Assembly (NCBI GenBank): GCA_027080245.1
Contig: JALWSN010000041.1
Span: 1-9,214 of the forward strand
Reading direction: 5' to 3'
Length of the DNA: 9,214 bases
DNA from: Ignavibacteriales bacterium
GTDB taxonomy: Bacteria > Bacteroidota > Ignavibacteria > Ignavibacteriales > Melioribacteraceae
The position numbers and the translations under genes are program-made. Positions 6,240-9,214 of the stretch are shown one piece after another (within the stretch, counting starts at the first letter, position 1; each line of letters begins with the position of its first letter). Under the pieces are notes generated by a model. That model was not told the DNA's origin and searched no databases. It saw only the letters and a list, made by a program, of their open reading frames with translations.

Positions 6240-8212
6240 CTTTTGAACTTCCGAATTTTTCTGAATCTTTTTGCTTTGTCGTCTCCGCCGCCGTCTCCTT
6301 CCCCGCTGCCTGTGGGATGACAATCGTAGCAAGCCGAGCTTTTGTAAACGTAATTTGAAACGCCGCTGTGTTTGGAATCCATCTGAGCCTGGTCGTGTTC
6401 GTGGCAGGTAATGCAAGAGAATACGGAGTAATCGTTGGGGTCGATGTGGCAATCCGAGCATTGATTCCATTCGTTGTTGTGCTTGCCGGAGTAAATCGGG
6501 AAATATTTGCCGTCGTGGTCGAACGTTGCCGGCTGCCAAGCGTCCTGACTGTGGCATTGGGCGCAATCCGTGGGGAAGCCAGCCGCGGCGTGGGAAGGAT
6601 TGTTCGTATTGTCGTAATCATTCCTATGGCAGCCAACGCATTCCGTAGGCGCTTTGGAATAATCCGACGATGTGTGACAATCCGAGCATTGATCCTTAAT
6701 TTTTACGTGCGCGCCTTGAATTACGTAGAAATTGTCGTGAATAGTAAATTTAGCCGGACTCCAGCCGGGGTCGGTTGTGTGGCATTGTTGGCAATCGAGC
6801 GGCACGTTCAACGAAGCGTGATTGGGATTAGTTGCCGAATCGTAATCTTTCCGGTGGCACGCGGCGCAATCGGTTGGCGTGCCCGCATAGCCGTTTACGT
6901 GGCACTGAGCGCAATCTACAGCCAAGTGCGCGCCTGTAAGCGGGAAGTTCGAAGTGGCGTGATTGAACGAACCTTCCTTGCTGCCGTCGGGGTGGCAGGC
7001 GTAACATTGCGACGAAGCGTAAATGTAGCCCTGAACGCCGTTGTGGTCTTCGTCTGTTTTTGTTTTTTCGTGCTCGTGGCAATCAATGCAGCTGAACTTC
7101 ACGTAATCGTTCGGGTCGGTGTGGCAATCCGTGCATTGATTCCATTGGTTGTTGTGCTTGCCGGAATAAATGGGGAAAAACTTTGAGTCGTGATCGAACG
7201 TTGCCGGCTGCCAGGCGTCCTGACTGTGACACTGAGTGCAATCGGTGGAAAATTTCAACTGTTTGTGGTTCGGATTTGTAGTTGCGTCGTAATTGCTCTG
7301 GTGGCAGCCAATGCATTCGGTGGGAGTGTTCGAATAGCCTTGCGCGTGGCATTTAGCGCAATCGTCTTTGATTTTTGCGTGAGCCCCTTCCAAAACGTAA
7401 ATTTTGTCGTGGTCGAACGTGGTTGGCTTCCAGCCGGGCGAAGTTGTGTGGCATTCAACGCAGTTAGTTGAAAAATTCAATTTTACGTGGTTGGGATTGG
7501 TTGTTTTTTCATAGTCCGAACGATGACAAGTAACGCAATTTTTGTCCAGCTCGTTGAAACTTCCTGGCGTGTGGCACTTAAAGCAGTTGGAGATTTTGTG
7601 ACCTCCGGTAAGCGGGAAAAAGTCGTGCGAAAACCCACTCATCGACCAATTGGGCGAATTCAACAAATGGCAATCCTGACAATTTTTCGAAAAGTTCGAC
7701 GCAACGTGATTGGGATTTTTAGCGTTCAAATAATTGTTGGCGTGGCAGGAATAGCAATTAACGCCGAGGGTTTCGAAGTTCAATTTTTCCGCTTGCGCAT
7801 GGCATTGCTTGCAATCCAGATGGGTGTGCGGTCCGATTAACGGGAATCTGCCAAAGCGGTGAATGTCGGTAATATTTTGCACAATCCAGGAGGAGGGATT
7901 GTGGCACCTGCCGCAATCCAGCCCCACGCTGTTTTGGTGAACGTCCTGATGACAGGAATTGCATTCGGGCTTAGCCGAAGTAAATTTCAGGTCCTTGTGG
8001 CAATCCTGGCAATCGAGCTCTTTGTGCTGCCCTGTAAGTTCAAAGCCGGTGGAAGCGTGATTGAAGCTTGTTGTTTTGGGATTTACTTTCCAGCTTGTTG
8101 GTTGGTGGCACTGCCCGCAGGGAATCGTTAAATTTTTGCCGTGGGGCGAACGTTGTGCAAATAAGCTCGAACCAAGAGCCAGTAAAACTATTAAGAATGA
8201 CAACTTGCGCAT
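6233..8212 (-). CDS. 25-heme c-type cytochrome, exported
   Basis: Exported multiheme cytochrome c of 659 residues. The signal peptide MRKLSFLIVLLALGSSLFA is followed by Gln, with no lipobox cysteine, so the mature protein is periplasmic or secreted rather than a lipoprotein. There are 25 CxxCH motifs, first Cys at 32, 68, 84, 100, 134, 153, 178, 210, 226, 251, 285, 300, 325, 360, 375, 403, 434, 449, 474, 509, 525, 550, 585, 600 and 628. That is about 26 residues per heme, which leaves little room for other domains. Recurrent FxH(D/A) and FPLTGxH segments likely supply distal histidines for bis-His hemes. Residues 194-415 and 416-639 are tandem 9-heme copies. The C-terminus is a Gly/Asp linker and a strongly basic tail. 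The ATG overlaps the upstream cytochrome gene by 22 bases, and AGAAG lies seven bases before it. The likely role is electron transfer between periplasm and outside, with the downstream barrel protein. Confidence 0.95.
   Translation of the reverse strand: MRKLSFLIVLLALGSSLFAQRSPHGKNLTIPCGQCHQPTSWKVNPKTTSFNHASTGFELTGQHKELDCQDCHKDLKFTSAKPECNSCHQDVHQNSVGLDCGRCHNPSSWIVQNITDIHRFGRFPLIGPHTHLDCKQCHAQAEKLNFETLGVNCYSCHANNYLNAKNPNHVASNFSKNCQDCHLLNSPNWSMSGFSHDFFPLTGGHKISNCFKCHTPGSFNELDKNCVTCHRSDYEKTTNPNHVKLNFSTNCVECHTTSPGWKPTTFDHDKIYVLEGAHAKIKDDCAKCHAQGYSNTPTECIGCHQSNYDATTNPNHKQLKFSTDCTQCHSQDAWQPATFDHDSKFFPIYSGKHNNQWNQCTDCHTDPNDYVKFSCIDCHEHEKTKTDEDHNGVQGYIYASSQCYACHPDGSKEGSFNHATSNFPLTGAHLAVDCAQCHVNGYAGTPTDCAACHRKDYDSATNPNHASLNVPLDCQQCHTTDPGWSPAKFTIHDNFYVIQGAHVKIKDQCSDCHTSSDYSKAPTECVGCHRNDYDNTNNPSHAAAGFPTDCAQCHSQDAWQPATFDHDGKYFPIYSGKHNNEWNQCSDCHIDPNDYSVFSCITCHEHDQAQMDSKHSGVSNYVYKSSACYDCHPTGSGEGDGGGDDKAKRFRKIRKFKRW
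6248..6252 (-). promoter_or_regulatory. Ribosome binding site of the barrel gene
   Basis: GGAAG on the minus strand, eight bases before ATG 6239-6237. It lies inside the last codons of the 25-heme gene. It supports this internal start over the much longer open frame, and with the ATGGTAA stop/start overlap it suggests translational coupling. Confidence 0.6.
6296..6967 (-). repeat. Tandem 9-heme module, copy 2 (within the 25-heme gene)
   Basis: Codes for residues 416-639, with nine CxxCH motifs (434-628) in the same order and almost the same spacing as copy 1. Shared landmarks are FPLTGxH, TNPNH, CxxCHTTxPGW, CHSQDAWQPATFDHD, FPIYSGKHNN and DPNDY. DNA at 6439-6573 matches 7114-7248 at about 118 of 135 positions by eye. 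Confidence 0.85.
6968..7633 (-). repeat. Tandem 9-heme module, copy 1 (within the 25-heme gene)
   Basis: Codes for residues 194-415, with nine CxxCH motifs (210-403). It abuts copy 2 directly, with a period of about 225 residues (675 bases). The N-terminal 7-heme part (residues 20-193) does not match either copy closely. Confidence 0.85.
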
Positions 8213-9214
8213 GTTACATCTTCTATTTTAAATTTAACAAATCGTTTATTTCCTTTTTTAACAATTTTGTGGCAGGCAAAGCAATTAACATTTGTGTGCG
8301 CGCCTGCAAGGGGAAAGCGAGTTTTTTCGTGATTGAATTTAACGGGCTTCCAATTGTCGAAAGAATGGCAGCGCAGGCAATCGGTTTTTCCGTTTTCTTT
8401 GAACTGCCCGAAGTGAACGTCCGCATGGCATTGAACGCAATCGGAAGTAAGCGTTTTAAAAATTTGGACTTTGGCTTTTTTCTCTTTTTTAATGTGACAT
8501 TCCACGCATTGAACTTCTTTGTGCTTGCCTTCGAGCGGGAAATCGGTAAGCAAGTGATTGAATTTAACTTCAGTCCAGCTTTCGGGCGAATGGCAACCGG
8601 AGCAATTTTCCTTGCCGATGAACTTTTCGCTCATTACCGACTTGTGAACGTTGGAATGGCATTTAACGCATTGGAAGGATTCGAATTTGAACTTCCAATT
8701 CTTTGAATCGCTGTTTTTCACGTGACAAGCCACGCAAGGGGTTGCAAGGTGCGCGCCAACCAGTTTAAAGGCGGTCGATTGGTGCTCTTCAATTCCAAAC
8801 TTTGCCTCTGCAAATCCGTTAACAGTGTGGCAATTGGAGCAATCGGGGTTAACGCCGTTCCTTATTAGCTCGCCTTTGTGAAAATCCTTGTGGCAATCGG
8901 CGCAAAATTTGTGTTTGGGTCTGCTGTTAAGATTTTTGCCGTGGCATTTTGAACATTTCACGAAGCGGTGTTTCCCTTTTAACGGGAAGTTGGTTAACGA
9001 GTGGTTGAAATTCTTAATTCCGCTAATTTTTTTGAAAGAGGCGGTGGAATGGCAGCGGGCGCAATTTTTTCCGAATTTGCCGCGGTGAACGTCCTTGTGG
9101 CAGGAAGAACAATTCTTGAATTTCAAGCCTGTAAACCGCTGGGTTTCAATTCCATTTCGCCGGGATTTGGGATGACATTTTTGGCACACCGTTTTAATGT
9201 GCGCTCCGGTTAAT
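8191..9214 (-). CDS. Multiheme c-type cytochrome, 5' end outside the window
   Basis: C-terminal part of an exported-type multiheme cytochrome; 14 CxxCH motifs lie in the roughly 341 residues visible. The frame stays open to the right edge and reads LTGAHIKTVCQKCH there, which is the normal inter-heme motif of this repeat. The true start and the expected signal peptide therefore lie beyond 9214, and the GTG at 9189 is only an internal valine codon. The architecture repeats CxxCHxDVHxG, CxxCH, FNHxxTxFPLxGxH, CxxCH about every 100 residues, giving tri-heme-like units with a conserved FNH that is probably a distal ligand. The protein stops one residue after its last heme motif (CASCHS), and its end overlaps the start of the 25-heme gene. 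It is less glycine/asparagine-rich and more lysine-rich than its neighbour, so the two are not recent duplicates. It probably exchanges electrons with the 25-heme protein. Confidence 0.92.
   Translation of the reverse strand, partial: LTGAHIKTVCQKCHPKSRRNGIETQRFTGLKFKNCSSCHKDVHRGKFGKNCARCHSTASFKKISGIKNFNHSLTNFPLKGKHRFVKCSKCHGKNLNSRPKHKFCADCHKDFHKGELIRNGVNPDCSNCHTVNGFAEAKFGIEEHQSTAFKLVGAHLATPCVACHVKNSDSKNWKFKFESFQCVKCHSNVHKSVMSEKFIGKENCSGCHSPESWTEVKFNHLLTDFPLEGKHKEVQCVECHIKKEKKAKVQIFKTLTSDCVQCHADVHFGQFKENGKTDCLRCHSFDNWKPVKFNHEKTRFPLAGAHTNVNCFACHKIVKKGNKRFVKFKIEDVTCASCHS
8220..8224 (-). promoter_or_regulatory. Weak ribosome binding site of the 25-heme gene
   Basis: AGAAG on the minus strand, seven bases before ATG 8212-8210 and inside the 3' end of the upstream cytochrome frame. 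It is weaker than the barrel gene's site, which fits translation mainly by coupling to the upstream gene. Confidence 0.45.

Noticed and set aside
6240..6566. Upstream 109-residue extension of the barrel gene frame.
   Set aside because: It is arginine/proline-rich, lies wholly inside the cytochrome gene and precedes a clear signal peptide with its own ribosome binding site at 6239.
6178..6636. Third-frame minus-strand open frame of 152 codons, Thr/Ala/Ile-rich.
   Set aside because: It overlaps the well-supported cytochrome and barrel genes in another frame and has no leader or motif.
6368..7186. Open frame of 272 codons on the + strand opposite the 25-heme gene.
   Set aside because: It is a mirror of the Cys/His-rich repeat codons on the minus strand (VALxAI-type repeats), with no domain or leader; the minus-strand gene has 25 CxxCH motifs.
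8068..8706. Open frame of 212 codons on the + strand.
   Set aside because: It is antisense to both cytochrome genes and spans their junction; the composition is that of a shadow frame.
9187..9189. GTG as start of the upstream cytochrome.
   Set aside because: The frame continues to the window edge with the family's LTGAHIK motif, so this GTG is an internal valine codon.

Overview
The window holds two transcription units that face each other across about 1.5 kb of repeat-filled non-coding DNA. The + strand carries one large soluble multi-PAS sensor histidine kinase (6-3152). The - strand carries three tightly packed genes, read from the right edge leftwards: a multiheme c-type cytochrome that is cut by the window edge (at least 14 CxxCH motifs), a second exported cytochrome with 25 CxxCH motifs in 659 residues, and an exported outer-membrane beta-barrel protein of 531 residues. 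The - strand genes overlap by 22 and 7 bases, so they are almost certainly one operon.

The best reading of the operon is a porin-cytochrome type electron conduit, or a periplasmic/extracellular heme wire with its outer-membrane partner, used for respiration of an external or insoluble electron acceptor or donor. What is visible is the heme motifs, signal peptides, barrel-like sequence and gene order; the conduit role is inference. The 25-heme protein is built from a 7-heme N-terminal part followed by two tandem copies of a 9-heme module of about 225 residues. One patch of these copies is still about 87% identical in DNA.

The kinase has an N-terminal GAF-like region, a coiled coil, five PAS domains and a complete HisKA/HATPase core, with no transmembrane segment and no receiver domain. 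Its third PAS domain carries a cysteine triad. A link to the cytochromes is suggested only by proximity; the genes are convergent, not co-transcribed.

The intergenic region 3153-4643 has no convincing gene. It holds several families of degenerate dispersed repeats and palindromes, including a 107-bp REP/MITE-like element with near-perfect 11-bp inverted ends, and candidate terminator hairpins without U-tracts.

Organism: a Gram-negative bacterium (outer-membrane barrel with C-terminal Phe, Sec signals ending in A-Q). The moderately AT-rich coding, signal-peptide style, TGTCATTCCGA-type dispersed repeats, giant multi-PAS kinase and heme-dense CxxCH repeat proteins fit the FCB group, most likely Ignavibacteriota or a relative (Melioribacter/Ignavibacterium-like). 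This is an impression from sequence style, not a database result.
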